DNA from: Caenimonas aquaedulcis
Lineage (GTDB): Bacteria > Pseudomonadota > Gammaproteobacteria > Burkholderiales > Burkholderiaceae_C
DNA: 64,000 nucleotides
Assembly: GCF_015831345.1 (NCBI RefSeq)
Contig: NZ_JADWYS010000001.1
Coordinates: 2,570,618 to 2,634,617, forward strand
Direction of reading: 5' to 3'
In this document: positions 25,301 to 35,000 of the stretch, one piece after another
Layout of the letters: the number at the start of each line of letters is the position of its first letter
Numbering within the stretch: the stretch's first letter is position 1
Notes under the pieces: model-generated
What the model was told of the DNA's origin: nothing
Databases searched by the model: none
The model's input: only the letters and a program-made list of their open reading frames with translations
Translations under genes and position numbers: made by a program

Positions 25301-26478
25301 GGGGCGTAGGCCGTGAGCGCGGCGTGCGTCGCCGTGCCGAGCGGCAGGTGCGTCGCGATCTGGCTCACCGCCAGCAGGTCGAGCCGGTCCGCGCGGAACT
25401 CGCCCTGCGCGGCCCGCTTGCCGTCCGAAGGCTGCCAGGACACGAAGACGTTGCCCCCCGGCCAGCGCTGGCCGTCCCGGGTGTCGAACTGCAGGCGCTC
25501 GGTCTGGAACTCGAAGCCCTCGCCCAGCCGCTTGCCGCCCAGCCGGCCCGACAGGGAGCGCAGCGCAAGCGGCGTCAGCGACCTGCCGAGCGTCGTGCTC
25601 ACGTCCGCGAGCACCAGGTCCGCGGCGGCGCCGGTGAGTTGGCCCCTGGAGACGTCGGCCCACGCGCGAACCGCGCCGTGACCTTCGCTGATCTCGATCC
25701 CGAGGTTCGCGTAGCGGCGAAGCTGCGAGACATCGACCCGCGAAAAATCGGCGTAGACCTGCCCCACCCAGTCCTGCCAGCGCCCCCGATGGGTCGTGAG
25801 GAGCGGCTGGTGGAACAGGCCGCGCAAGGTGAAACGCTCGCCCCAGGCCGAAGGGGGCGTCGCGTCGACGCGGATCGCGTGGCTACGCCCGGTGTTGCGC
25901 GCGACGAAGTCGACGTTCTCGAGCGCGAGCGGCGGCGCACCGCGCATCTCGTCGGTCCAGCGCACCGTGCCGTCGCGGATCACGAACTCGGTCTGGCGGA
26001 AGAACCAGTCGGCGCCCTTGCCGTCGTTGTCGCCGCCGCGGGAGAAGTCCAGGCCCGCGACGAAGATCTTTCCGTCGGGCGCGCGGCGCACGTCCAGCTC
26101 GGGGCGGTCGATGAACAGCTGTTCGAACCCGAGGTTCCACAGCGAGCGCGGCGAAAGCGCCGCGATCACCCGGGGCAGCCGCAGCGCGGCGCGCCCTTGC
26201 GGGTCGAGCAGCACGACGTCCGAGAGTTCGAAGGAGGGAATGAGTCCCTCGCTGCGCGCGGCAATGCTGCCGATGCGCACGGGTACCCCCAGGACGCGCC
26301 CGGCCTCGATTTCCAGGTCGGGGCGCAGCTCGCCGATTTTGGGCACAATCCAGCCGTGAAGGGCCCCCCAGCCGAGTGCGAGCACCAGCCAGGCGGTCAT
26401 CAACAGCCACAACAACCCTTTCGCGACAATGGCGTAAGCCTTCAACGGACGTGACGGAAACGGCGGGCGGTCGTTCAT
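22324..26478 (-). CDS. yhdP: YhdP-family envelope lipid-transport protein (AsmA-like)
   Basis: A very long protein of 1384 residues with one N-terminal membrane anchor (about residues 15-38) and an otherwise periplasmic body of repeated beta-rich segments, ending in the conserved YhdP/DUF3971-AsmA C-terminal region (residues about 1000-1370). By family it bridges the inner and outer membranes and moves phospholipids to the outer membrane. Start at the ATG at 26476-26478 (MNDRPPFPSRP) places the anchor correctly. Divergent from glnE with a 24-bp gap, an arrangement common in Burkholderiales. Its 3' neighbour is the Nit amidase. Confidence 0.92.
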   Translation of the reverse strand: MNDRPPFPSRPLKAYAIVAKGLLWLLMTAWLVLALGWGALHGWIVPKIGELRPDLEIEAGRVLGVPVRIGSIAARSEGLIPSFELSDVVLLDPQGRAALRLPRVIAALSPRSLWNLGFEQLFIDRPELDVRRAPDGKIFVAGLDFSRGGDNDGKGADWFFRQTEFVIRDGTVRWTDEMRGAPPLALENVDFVARNTGRSHAIRVDATPPSAWGERFTLRGLFHQPLLTTHRGRWQDWVGQVYADFSRVDVSQLRRYANLGIEISEGHGAVRAWADVSRGQLTGAAADLVLADVSTTLGRSLTPLALRSLSGRLGGKRLGEGFEFQTERLQFDTRDGQRWPGGNVFVSWQPSDGKRAAQGEFRADRLDLLAVSQIATHLPLGTATHAALTAYAPQGLVETLQAKWQGPVDNLQSYQAKGRAVRLEIAARAADTSASAPHAASPGLRGAAVDFDLTQAGGKGRVVMQKGAIEVPGVFEEPLVPVDELSADVQWQVDGPAISTTVSNLKFANADAQGEAKATWHTGDKGQPRFPGVLDLQGSLSRADGARVYRYLPLAVPRNAREYVHESVVQGTATGAKFRVRGNLREFPFRDGKSGEFRVTTDVRNVTYAYVPRSLVKGTATWPEMTQLSGELLFEGGGMSVKNAAGRFAGSPGLQFKADATIPDFRTTTVAVTGQVGGPLSQSLGVVNASPLASMTNGALARATGTGNADLRLKLDLPIATIDRSKVQGTVTLANNDVQITPDSPLLTRARGAVTFNERGFALVGTQARALGGDVRLEGGSRAAPAAPAGNDATVVLRAQGTATAEGLRQAREIGFVSRLAKDATGGAAYTMVMQVRRGVPEIAVTTNLQGLALNLPAPLAKTAESVLPIRYENALLRETPAAGSAPRMLDQLTVDVGRIASIAYVRDISGPEARVLRGVIGIGLPPNEAPAMPDQGVLANINLASVSVDAWEDVLGNAAIAGGTGSGGPRAQSGGASQAYLPTVLAVRAKDLTFGGRTLHNVVLGGSREGLTWRANVDAGELNGYIEYRQSSSGAGSGRLHARLARLSIAASAAREVETLLDEQPDNLPALDVVVDDFELKGKKLGKLEIDAVNRGATAVAREGGVREWRLNKLSLTVPEAVFSATGNWASINAQAGVPASAPVPARAGPRAAEQRRTVMNFKLDIADSGGLLTRFGMKDVVRRGRGKMEGQVAWLGSPLTLDYPSMNGNFFVNVEGGQFLKADPGLAKLLGVLSLQSLPRRLTLDFRDVFTEGFAFDFVRGDVTVQQGIAATNNLQMKGVNAAVLMEGKADLARETQDLKVVVVPEINAGTASLVAGVINPAIGLGTILAQLFLREPLIRAATQEFHIDGTWADPRVTKVDRKAQPGARADAASEPRVPKTN

Positions 26479-26502
26479 GAATTCATCGATGTGGCAGGAA
26501 TT

Positions 26503-29295
26503 ATGACCCTCGGCGCACCCGCGGGTTCGCGGCAACTACAGGCTGTTTCGCCTTCGGGCGGCCCCTTGCCCGGCGCGGCCGCGGACGCGACCGATGCGCC
26601 CCTGTCGGGCCACTCCCGGTTCGCCCAGCGCCTGCGGCGGCGCTATGCCGCCGAGTTGCACCTGCTCGCCCCCGGGGCGCCGGATCGCGCGTCCATGCAG
26701 TCCGTCTACGACGCCCTGCGCGCGCGCGGGGACAACGAATCGACCGCGCTGCGCGTGCTGCGCCAGCTGGTGATGGAGCGGCTCATGTCGCTCGACTGCG
26801 ACGAAGGCGCGCCGCTGTCGCAGGTGACGACCGCCGTCACGGAGCTCGCCGAATTCGCGCTCGACGTCGCCTGCGCCTGCGCCACGCGCGAGCTCGACGC
26901 GCAGCACGGCGCGCCGCTCGCCCCGGACGGGGCGCGCGCCGAGCTCTGGATCATCGGCATGGGCAAGCTCGGTGCGCGCGAGCTGAACGTCTCCAGCGAC
27001 ATCGACCTCGTCTACGTCTATGACCACGACGGCGAAACCGCGGGCCTGCCGGGCGGGCGGGGCCGCATCTCCAACCACGAATATTTCGGCAAGGCCGTCA
27101 AGATCATCTTCGGCCTCATCGGCGACACCACCGAGCACGGATTCGTCTTCCGCGTCGACCTCGCACTGCGCCCCAACGGGAACTCCGGCCCGCCCGCGGT
27201 ATCGCTCGGCGCGCTGGAAGACTACTTCCAGGTGCAGGGCCGCGAGTGGGAACGCTTCGCCTGGCTCAAGAGCCGCGTGGTCGCGCCTCGCGATTGCATC
27301 GCGAGCGGCACGGCGCAGGGGCTGCGCTCCGCCGTGCTGCCCTTCGTGTTCAGGCGCTACCTGGACTACAGCGTCTTCGATTCCCTGCGCGTGCTGCACA
27401 AGCAGATCCGGGACCACGCCGCCAAGCGCAGCGCCGGCCGGCCCGAGCGCGCGAACGACGTGAAGCTGTCGCGCGGCGGCATCCGCGAGATCGAGTTCAT
27501 CGTGCAGCTCCTGCAGGTGGTGCGCGGGGGCCATTACCCGGAACTGCGCACGCGCCCCACGCTGCAGGCGCTGCAGCGCGTCGCGGCCGCGGGCCTCATG
27601 CCGCAGGCCACCGCGGATGCGCTCGCCCGTGCCTACGAATTCCTGCGCCGCGTGGAGCACCGCATCCAGTACCTGGACGACCAGCAGACCCACGTGATGC
27701 CGATGTCGTGCGACAGCGATGACGAGGGCGACCTGGGCTGGATCGCGCGCACCATGGGCTTCGCGGACTGCTGCCCGTTCCTGCACGAACTCGACAGCCA
27801 CCGGGAGCTGGTCGCGCAGGAGTTCGACACGCTCCTCGGTGGCGCCACCGAATGCAAGGGATGCGGCGGCCCCAAGGGCAAGGCCGCCGCGCCCGACCTG
27901 GAAACGCTGCTCGAGGATCTGCCCGGGCGCCTGCGCGAGCGCGTGGCCGCCTGGGCGACGCATCCGCGCGTGCTGGCCTTGCGCGAGGACGCACGCGCCC
28001 GCCTGGCGCGGCTGGTCGCGCGCACCGGCCAGTGGCTCGCGCAGGGTCGCGTGAGCGAAGAGGCAGCGCTCCGCATGGCGGACTGGATCGAGCCGTTGCT
28101 GCGCCGCGAAAGCTACATCGCGCTGCTGCTGGAGCGACCGGGCGTGCACGAGCGGCTGCTGCGCGTGCTCGGGGCGGCGCGCTGGCCCGCTCGCTACCTG
28201 CTGCAGCATCCGGGCGTCATCGACGAGCTCGCCAACGACACGATGCTGGCCGAGCGCTTCGCGCCGGAAGAGTTCGAGCGCGAACTGGAAGACCGCCGGC
28301 GCTCGCTGCAGATCACCGGCGAGGACGACGACGAGGCGCTGCTGAACCTGCTGCGCCGCGCGCACCATGCGGAGGTGTTCCGCACGCTGGCGCGCGACGT
28401 GGAAGGCCGCCTGACGGTGGAGCAGGTCGCGGACGAACTCAGCGCGCTCGCGGACGCCGTGCTGCGCGTGACGGCCCGCTGGTGCTGGCAGCGCCTGAAG
28501 AACAGGCACCGCGAGACTCCGCGTTTCGCGATCATCGGCTACGGGAAACTGGGCGGCAAGGAGCTCGGCTACGGCAGCGACCTGGACATCGTCTTCGTGT
28601 TCGAGGACGACGACGAGGCGGCGCCGGAGGCCTACGCCGCGTTCGTGCGCAAGCTCATCAACTGGCTCACGACCAAGACGGCCGAGGGCGACCTTTTCGA
28701 GATCGACACGGCGCTGCGGCCCAATGGCAGTTCGGGCCTGCTCATCACCAGCTTCGAGGCCTACGACAACTACCAGCAGCGGCGCGGCAGCAACACGGCA
28801 TGGACCTGGGAGCACCAGGCCATGACGCGCGCGCGCTTCGTGCTCGGCGAGCCGGCGCTCGGGCAACGCTTCGACGAGGTGCGCCGCGCCGTGATCACCG
28901 CGCCGCGCGACAGCGCCGCGTTGCGCGGCGAGATCATCGCGATGCGCGAAAAAGTGCGTGCGGCGCACCCGGTGCGGGCCGGGCTCTTCGACGTCAAGCA
29001 CAGCCCGGGCGGCATGGTGGATGCCGAGTTCGCGGTGCAGTACCTGGTGCTTTCCCAGTCGGCCTCGCACCCCGAGCTCGTGCCCAACGTGGGCAACATC
29101 GCCCTGCTGCAGCGCGCCGAGCACTGCGGCCTGCTGCCTCCCGGCGTCGGACAGGCCGCGGCCGGCGCCTACCGCGAGCTGCGCCGCGTGCAGCACCAGG
29201 CACGGCTGGAGGAAAAGCCGACGCAGGTCCCCATCGACACGATGCAGGCGGAGCGGGGCGCCGTCGTGGCCCTGTGGCACGCCGTTTTCTCCTGA
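26503..29295 (+). CDS. glnE: Bifunctional glutamine synthetase adenylyltransferase/deadenylase
   Basis: Controls glutamine synthetase by adding or removing AMP in response to PII and glutamine. At 930 residues it has two nucleotidyltransferase domains: the N-terminal deadenylase with GMGKLGARELNVSSDIDL and the C-terminal adenylylase with GYGKLGGKELGYGSDLDIV, each holding the paired Asp metal ligands; helical PII-responsive segments lie between. The ATG at 26503 follows an AGGA site closely; a GTG at 26491 is an alternative that adds four residues. Confidence 0.96.
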   Translation: MTLGAPAGSRQLQAVSPSGGPLPGAAADATDAPLSGHSRFAQRLRRRYAAELHLLAPGAPDRASMQSVYDALRARGDNESTALRVLRQLVMERLMSLDCDEGAPLSQVTTAVTELAEFALDVACACATRELDAQHGAPLAPDGARAELWIIGMGKLGARELNVSSDIDLVYVYDHDGETAGLPGGRGRISNHEYFGKAVKIIFGLIGDTTEHGFVFRVDLALRPNGNSGPPAVSLGALEDYFQVQGREWERFAWLKSRVVAPRDCIASGTAQGLRSAVLPFVFRRYLDYSVFDSLRVLHKQIRDHAAKRSAGRPERANDVKLSRGGIREIEFIVQLLQVVRGGHYPELRTRPTLQALQRVAAAGLMPQATADALARAYEFLRRVEHRIQYLDDQQTHVMPMSCDSDDEGDLGWIARTMGFADCCPFLHELDSHRELVAQEFDTLLGGATECKGCGGPKGKAAAPDLETLLEDLPGRLRERVAAWATHPRVLALREDARARLARLVARTGQWLAQGRVSEEAALRMADWIEPLLRRESYIALLLERPGVHERLLRVLGAARWPARYLLQHPGVIDELANDTMLAERFAPEEFERELEDRRRSLQITGEDDDEALLNLLRRAHHAEVFRTLARDVEGRLTVEQVADELSALADAVLRVTARWCWQRLKNRHRETPRFAIIGYGKLGGKELGYGSDLDIVFVFEDDDEAAPEAYAAFVRKLINWLTTKTAEGDLFEIDTALRPNGSSGLLITSFEAYDNYQQRRGSNTAWTWEHQAMTRARFVLGEPALGQRFDEVRRAVITAPRDSAALRGEIIAMREKVRAAHPVRAGLFDVKHSPGGMVDAEFAVQYLVLSQSASHPELVPNVGNIALLQRAEHCGLLPPGVGQAAAGAYRELRRVQHQARLEEKPTQVPIDTMQAERGAVVALWHAVFS

Positions 29296-29367
29296 CAGAT
29301 TCGGGTTGCACCCTGTAGCGCGGGCCTGCCGCGGCGAGCCGCGCGATGGTAGGCTTGTGGGTTACCC

Positions 29368-30762
29368 ATGAAGAAACTCGTTTTTCTGGCGGCCGCGGCA
29401 GTCCTGGCGGCCGGTTGCAGTACACCCCGGCCCCCCGCGTCCGCGGGCACGCAGGCGCCGCCGCAGTGGTACGCGCCCCTGCCGCATGCCGGCGAACTCG
29501 CCGACCTGCGGGCGTGGTGGGCGCAATGGGACGATCCGCTGCTCATCCAGCTGATCGAGTCCGCGCAGTCCGCCAGCCCGACCCTCGCGACGGCCGCGTC
29601 GCGCATCCGGCAAGCGCGCGCCACCCGCGTCGCGGCCGGCGCCGCCTTGTTGCCCACGCTCGATGCGGTGGCGTCCGCGCAGCGCGGCGACACGCAGCCG
29701 CCCGTGCCGCTCGCGAGCGTGGCGCAAGCCGGCTTGCAGACGGCGTGGGAAATCGACCTGTTCGGTGCGAACCGTGACGCCGCCGATGCGGCGCAGGCGC
29801 GGCTCGAAGGCGCCGGTGCGGGCTGGCACGCCGCGCGCGTGGCCGTCGCCGCGGAAACGGCCACGAGCTACGTGAGCCTGCGCACCTGTGAGGAACTGCG
29901 CGCCGTGACGCTGAACGACGCAAAGTCGCGCGCAGAGACCGCACGCCTGTCGGGCCTGAGCGAACGCGCGGGATTCACCGCGCCTGCGACGGCATCGCTC
30001 GCGCGCGCCAGCGCGGCGGAGGCCTCGGCACGCGCCACGCAGCAGGCTGCGCAATGCGACATCGAAGTGAAGGGCCTCGTCGCGCTGACCGCCATGCCGG
30101 AGCCGGTACTGCGGGAGCGCCTGGCTGCCGGCTGGACCGAACCCGTGACACCGGGGCTGCTCACCGTCGTCTCCGTTCCCGCGCAATTGCTCGCGCAGCG
30201 CCCCGACGTGCGCCAGGCGGAACTCGAGGTCGCCGCGGCCAGCGCCGAGGTCGGCTCGGCGCGCGCGCAGCGCTTCCCGCGGGTGTCGCTGACGGGCTCG
30301 ATCAACGCGGGTGTCGTGCGCACGGGCGGCGTCACGTCGGACCTGCAGACCTGGTCCATCGGCCCGCTCGCGCTCACGCTGCCGCTCTTCGACGGCGGGC
30401 GGCGCAGCGCGAACGTGGACTCCGCGCAGGCACGCTATGAGGAAGCCGTGCTGCTGTACCGGGCGCGCGTGCGCCAGGCCGTGCGCGAAGTGGAGGAGGC
30501 ATTGGTGAACCTGCAGAGCGCAAGGTCGCGCACCGAGGACGCGCTCGCCGCGCGCGAAGGTTACCGCGCGTCGTTCACCGCCACCGAAGCGCTCTACAAC
30601 AGCGGCCTCGCGAGCCTCGTGCAACTGGAGGATTCGCGGCGCACCGCGCTCGCAGCCGAGACCGCCTGGGTGCAGCTGCGGCGCGAACGCGTCACGGCAT
30701 GGATCGCGCTCTACCGCGCGATGGGAGGCGGCTGGGCCGCGCAGGAGATGGCAACGCGATGA
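29368..30762 (+). CDS. RND efflux outer-membrane channel lipoprotein (NodT/OprM type)
   Basis: A 464-residue TolC-like outer-membrane factor. The signal peptide ends at lipobox LAAGC (Cys near 17). Two outer-membrane efflux repeats follow, with LQTAWEIDLFGANRDA near 122 and QRFPRVSLTGS and LFDGGRR in the second half, all typical of the NodT family. It would form the exit channel of the pump encoded by the next two genes. Its stop overlaps the adaptor start (ATGA). Confidence 0.93.
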   Translation: MKKLVFLAAAAVLAAGCSTPRPPASAGTQAPPQWYAPLPHAGELADLRAWWAQWDDPLLIQLIESAQSASPTLATAASRIRQARATRVAAGAALLPTLDAVASAQRGDTQPPVPLASVAQAGLQTAWEIDLFGANRDAADAAQARLEGAGAGWHAARVAVAAETATSYVSLRTCEELRAVTLNDAKSRAETARLSGLSERAGFTAPATASLARASAAEASARATQQAAQCDIEVKGLVALTAMPEPVLRERLAAGWTEPVTPGLLTVVSVPAQLLAQRPDVRQAELEVAAASAEVGSARAQRFPRVSLTGSINAGVVRTGGVTSDLQTWSIGPLALTLPLFDGGRRSANVDSAQARYEEAVLLYRARVRQAVREVEEALVNLQSARSRTEDALAAREGYRASFTATEALYNSGLASLVQLEDSRRTALAAETAWVQLRRERVTAWIALYRAMGGGWAAQEMATR

Positions 30763-31886
30763 AGAAGATTCGATTCACCCCCCTCGTCATCGGCGCGATC
30801 GCCGTGGCCGTCCTGCTGGCCGGCGGCATTTTCTACAAGCTGTCCGACAGCGGGAAGCCGCCGGAAAAGAAGGACGAGGCCACGGTGCGGCCCGCGCTCA
30901 CGGTCTCCACCGTCGTGCCGCGCAGCATGAGCCTGCCCGTAAAGCTCTCGGCGAACGGCAACATCACCGCCTGGCAGGAAGCGAGCGTCGGCGCCGACAC
31001 CCCGGGCCTGCGCCTGACCGAAGTCAACGTGAACGTGGGTGACAAGGTCACCAAGGGCCAGGTGCTGGCGACCTTCGCATCGGACACGCCGCGCGCGGAA
31101 GCGGCCCAGTCGCGCGCCAGCCTCGCGGAAGCGGAGGCGGCCGCCTCGAACGCGGCCGCGGACGCGCAGCGCGCACGCACGCTGCAGTCCAGCGGCGCGC
31201 TGAGCGCCTCGCAGATCAACCAGTACCTCACCGCGGAAAAGACGGCGCAGGCCCGCGTCGAAGCCGCGCGCGCCACGCTGCAGGCACAGGAAGTGCGCGT
31301 GAACCAGACGCACGTGTACGCCCCGGACAGCGGCATCATTTCCGCGCGCACGGCGACGGTCGGCGCGGTGGTCGGAAGCGGCACGGAGTTGTTCCGCCTC
31401 ATCCGGCAGGGACGGCTGGAGTGGCGCGCGGAAGTGACGTCGCAGGAGCTGGGCCGCATCACGACCGGAACGACTGCGCTCGTCACCGCGGCGAGCGGCG
31501 CGCGCCTCTCGGGTCGCGTCCGCATGATCGGCCCCACGGTGGACCCGCAGAGCCGCGCGGCGCTCGTGTACGTCGACGTGACGCCCCTGCCAGGCGGCCC
31601 CGCTTCGGCGCGCGCGGGCATGTTCGCGCGCGGCGAATTCGACCTGGGTGCGACACCGGCGATCACCGTGCCGCAGGCGTCCGTGGTGGTGCGCGACGGC
31701 TTCAGCTACGTCTACCGCGTCAACGCCGACAACCGCGTGAGCCAGCTGAAGGTGCAGACCGGCCGGCTCGCGGGCGACCAGCTCGAAGTCCTGTCGGGCC
31801 TGCCGAAGGACGCACGCATCGTCTCGGTCGGCGCGGGCTTCCTGAACGACGGCGACCTGGTGCGCATCTCGGACGCCAGGCCATGA
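30759..31886 (+). CDS. RND efflux periplasmic adaptor (membrane-fusion protein)
   Basis: A 375-residue adaptor joining pump and outer-membrane channel. One N-terminal membrane anchor (about 8-26) is followed by a lipoyl-like half (VGADTPGLRLTEVNVNVGDKV), an alpha-helical hairpin (residues about 105-165, ASLAEAEAAASNAAADAQRAR), the second lipoyl half (APDSGIISARTA) and beta-barrel domains. The ATG at 30759 overlaps the upstream stop by 4 bp; an earlier in-frame start at 30699 lies inside the channel gene and is unlikely. Confidence 0.93.
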   Translation: MKKIRFTPLVIGAIAVAVLLAGGIFYKLSDSGKPPEKKDEATVRPALTVSTVVPRSMSLPVKLSANGNITAWQEASVGADTPGLRLTEVNVNVGDKVTKGQVLATFASDTPRAEAAQSRASLAEAEAAASNAAADAQRARTLQSSGALSASQINQYLTAEKTAQARVEAARATLQAQEVRVNQTHVYAPDSGIISARTATVGAVVGSGTELFRLIRQGRLEWRAEVTSQELGRITTGTTALVTAASGARLSGRVRMIGPTVDPQSRAALVYVDVTPLPGGPASARAGMFARGEFDLGATPAITVPQASVVVRDGFSYVYRVNADNRVSQLKVQTGRLAGDQLEVLSGLPKDARIVSVGAGFLNDGDLVRISDARP

Positions 31887-34800
31887 TCAACGTCTCGTCC
31901 TGGTCGATCCGCAACCCGATCCCGGCGGTGATGCTGTTCGTCATGCTCACCTTCGGCGGGATGATCTCCTTCAATGCGATGAAGGTGCAGAACTTCCCGG
32001 ACATCGACCTGCCCACCATCAGCGTCGCGGCGGCCCTGCCGGGCGCGGCGCCCGCGCAGATGGAAACGGATGTCGCGCGCAAGCTGGAAGACGCCATCGC
32101 GACGACGCAGGGCTTGAAGCACATCACGACCAAGGTGCAGGACGGCGCGGTGACCATCCTCGCCGAATTCCGCCTGGAAAAGCCGGTGCAGGAAGCGGTG
32201 GACGACGTGCGGTCCGCCGTGGCGCGCGTGCGCAGCGACCTGCCGGCCGACGTGCGCGAACCCATCGTCACCAAGCTGGACTTCGCGAGCCAGCCGGTGC
32301 TGGCCTTCACCGTGTCGTCGCCCCGAATGGACGACGAGGCGCTCTCCTGGTTCGTCGACAACGACATCTCGCGCAAGCTGCTCGCGGTGCGCGGCGTGGG
32401 CGCCGTCAACCGCGTGGGCGGCGTGGATCGCGAAATCCGCGTGGCGCTGGACCCGGTGCGCCTGCAGGCGCTGGGCGCCACGGCGGCGGACGTGTCACGG
32501 CAGCTGCGCCAGGTCCAGACGGAGAGCGCGGGGGGGCGAACGGATCTCGGCGGCTCCGAGCAGCCCGTGCGCACGCTCGCGACCGTGAAGACGGCGGCGG
32601 AGATCGGCGAGCTGCAACTGTCCCTCGCGGGAACGCCGCCGCGCAGCGTCCGCCTCAAGGACGTCGCCACCATCACCGACACGACGGCGGAGCCGCGCGC
32701 CGCGGCGCTGCTCAACGGCAAGCCCGTGGTCGGCTTCGAAGTGGCGCGCAGCCGCGGCGAAAGCGAAGTTGCGGTGGGCGCGGCGGTCCAGAAGGCCTTG
32801 GCGGAACTCAAGGCGCAGCGCCCCGACATCCAGCTGGTCCAGGCTTTCGACTTCGTCACGCCGGTGGAGGAGGAATACCACGGCTCGCTGCACCTGCTCT
32901 ACGAGGGCGCGATCCTCGCGGTGATCGTGGTGTGGCTGTTCCTTCGCGACTGGCGCGCGACCTTCGTCTCCGCCATCGCGTTGCCGATGTCGGTGATCCC
33001 CGCCTTCATCGGCATGCACCTGCTCGGGTTCTCGGTCAACGTCGTCACGCTGCTGGCGCTGTCGCTGGTCGTCGGTATCCTGGTCGACGACGCGATCGTG
33101 GAGGTCGAGAACATCGTGCGCCACTTGCGCATGGGCAAGACACCCTACCAGGCCGCGATGGAAGCGGCCGACGAGATCGGGCTCGCGGTCATCGCGACGA
33201 CCTTCACGCTGATCGCGGTGTTCCTGCCCACGGCTTTCATGAGCGGCATCGCGGGCAAGTTCTTCAAGCAGTTCGGCTGGACCGCCTCGCTCGCGGTATT
33301 CGCATCGCTCGTCGTCGCGCGCGTGCTGACGCCGATGATGGCCGCATACATCCTGAAGCCCATCGTCACGGCACACGAAGACGCGGGCTGGATGAAGGTG
33401 TACCTCAGGTGCGTGAACTGGAGCATGCGCCATCGCCTCGCGACCTTCGTGCTGTCCGGGCTGTTCTTCCTCGGCTCGATCATGCTGATCCCGCTGCTGC
33501 CGACCGGCTTCATCCCGCCGGACGACAATTCGCAGACGCAGGTCTACCTGGAACTCGCGCCTGGCTCCACGCTGGCGCAGACGATGGCCACCGCGGAACA
33601 GGCGCGGCAGATGGTGGCGCGGGTCGAGCACGTGAAAAGCGTATACACGACCATCGGCGGCGGCACGGCGGGCGCGGACCCGCTGGCCTCTTCCGGCACG
33701 GCGGAGACGCGGCGCGCGACGCTCACCATCCTGCTGACCGACCGGGGCGACCGGCCGCGCAAGCAGGGCATCGAGAACAAGATCCGCGCGGCGCTCGAAC
33801 CGCTGCCGGGCGTGCGCAGCAAGGTGGGTCTGGGCGGCTCCGGGGAAAAGTACATCCTGGTGCTGACCGGGGAAGACCCGCAGGCACTCGGCGAGGCCGC
33901 GCGCGCGGTGGAACGGGACCTGAGGACCATCCCGGGCCTGGGCAGCGTCGCGTCGACCGCCAGCCTGATACGCCCCGAGATCGCGGTGCGGCCCGATTTC
34001 GCGAAGGCGGCGGACCTCGGCGTGACCAGCGCGTCCATCGGCGAAACGCTGCGCATCGCCACCACGGGCGACTACGACATCGCGCTGCCCAAGCTCAACC
34101 TGTCGCAGCGCCAGGTGCCCATCGTGGTGAAGCTGGACGACAACGCGCGCAAGGACTTGTCGGTGCTCGAACGCCTGGCCGTGCCCGGCTCCAAGGGCCC
34201 GGTGATGCTGGGGCAGGTCGCGACGCTGGAGATGACCGGCGGGCCGGCGGTGATCGACCGCTACGACCGGTCGCGCAACGTGAATTTCGAGATCGAACTC
34301 TCGGGACTGCCGCTCGGCGACGTCGCGACGAAGGTGAAGGAACTGCCCTCGGTCAGGAACCTGCCCGCCGGCGTGAAGGTGGTGGAAGTCGGCGATGCGG
34401 AAGTGATGGGTGAACTCTTCATGGGCTTCCTGCTCGCCATGGTCACCGGCGTGCTGTGCATCTATATCGTGCTCGTGCTGCTGTTCAAGGACTTCCTGCA
34501 GCCGGTCACCATCCTCGCCGCGTTGCCGCTGTCGCTCGGCGGCGCGTTCGTCGGCCTGCTGATCGCACAGAAGAGTTTCTCGATGCCGTCCCTCATCGGC
34601 CTGGTGATGCTGATGGGCATCGCAACGAAGAACTCCATCCTGCTCGTCGAATATGCGATCGTCGCGCGCCGCGACCATGGCCTGTCGCGCTTCGACGCGC
34701 TGATCGACGCGTGCCACAAGCGTGCGAGGCCGATCGTCATGACGACCATTGCGATGGGCGCGGGCATGCTGCCCATCGCCATCGGTTTCGGCACCGCCGA

Positions 34801-34984
34801 CCCGAGCTTCCGCTCGCCGATGTCGATCGCGGTGATCGGCGGCCTCATCACGTCCACCGTGCTGAGCCTGCTGGTGATCCCGGTGGTGTTCACGTTCATG
34901 GACGACATCGAGCATTGGCTCGGCCGCATGCGCGACAAGGTGCGCCGCAAGCCGCGCGATGCGGCGCCGGCCGCCGCGCCCTGA
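31883..34984 (+). CDS. RND efflux pump inner-membrane transporter (AcrB/HAE1 family)
   Basis: A 1033-residue proton-driven transporter, full length for the family. It has 12 membrane helices in the usual 1+5, 1+5 layout, large periplasmic loops after helices 1 and 7, and the charged helix 4 segment LVVGILVDDAIVEVENI holding the paired Asp residues of the proton relay. The N-terminus INVSSWSIRNPIPAVM is typical of a branch exporting hydrophobic or heavy compounds. Start ATG overlaps the adaptor stop by 4 bp. No local TetR/MarR repressor is present, so regulation is not visible. The substrate is unknown. Confidence 0.94.
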   Translation: MINVSSWSIRNPIPAVMLFVMLTFGGMISFNAMKVQNFPDIDLPTISVAAALPGAAPAQMETDVARKLEDAIATTQGLKHITTKVQDGAVTILAEFRLEKPVQEAVDDVRSAVARVRSDLPADVREPIVTKLDFASQPVLAFTVSSPRMDDEALSWFVDNDISRKLLAVRGVGAVNRVGGVDREIRVALDPVRLQALGATAADVSRQLRQVQTESAGGRTDLGGSEQPVRTLATVKTAAEIGELQLSLAGTPPRSVRLKDVATITDTTAEPRAAALLNGKPVVGFEVARSRGESEVAVGAAVQKALAELKAQRPDIQLVQAFDFVTPVEEEYHGSLHLLYEGAILAVIVVWLFLRDWRATFVSAIALPMSVIPAFIGMHLLGFSVNVVTLLALSLVVGILVDDAIVEVENIVRHLRMGKTPYQAAMEAADEIGLAVIATTFTLIAVFLPTAFMSGIAGKFFKQFGWTASLAVFASLVVARVLTPMMAAYILKPIVTAHEDAGWMKVYLRCVNWSMRHRLATFVLSGLFFLGSIMLIPLLPTGFIPPDDNSQTQVYLELAPGSTLAQTMATAEQARQMVARVEHVKSVYTTIGGGTAGADPLASSGTAETRRATLTILLTDRGDRPRKQGIENKIRAALEPLPGVRSKVGLGGSGEKYILVLTGEDPQALGEAARAVERDLRTIPGLGSVASTASLIRPEIAVRPDFAKAADLGVTSASIGETLRIATTGDYDIALPKLNLSQRQVPIVVKLDDNARKDLSVLERLAVPGSKGPVMLGQVATLEMTGGPAVIDRYDRSRNVNFEIELSGLPLGDVATKVKELPSVRNLPAGVKVVEVGDAEVMGELFMGFLLAMVTGVLCIYIVLVLLFKDFLQPVTILAALPLSLGGAFVGLLIAQKSFSMPSLIGLVMLMGIATKNSILLVEYAIVARRDHGLSRFDALIDACHKRARPIVMTTIAMGAGMLPIAIGFGTADPSFRSPMSIAVIGGLITSTVLSLLVIPVVFTFMDDIEHWLGRMRDKVRRKPRDAAPAAAP

Positions 34985-35000
34985 CGCGCCCTGACTCGCC

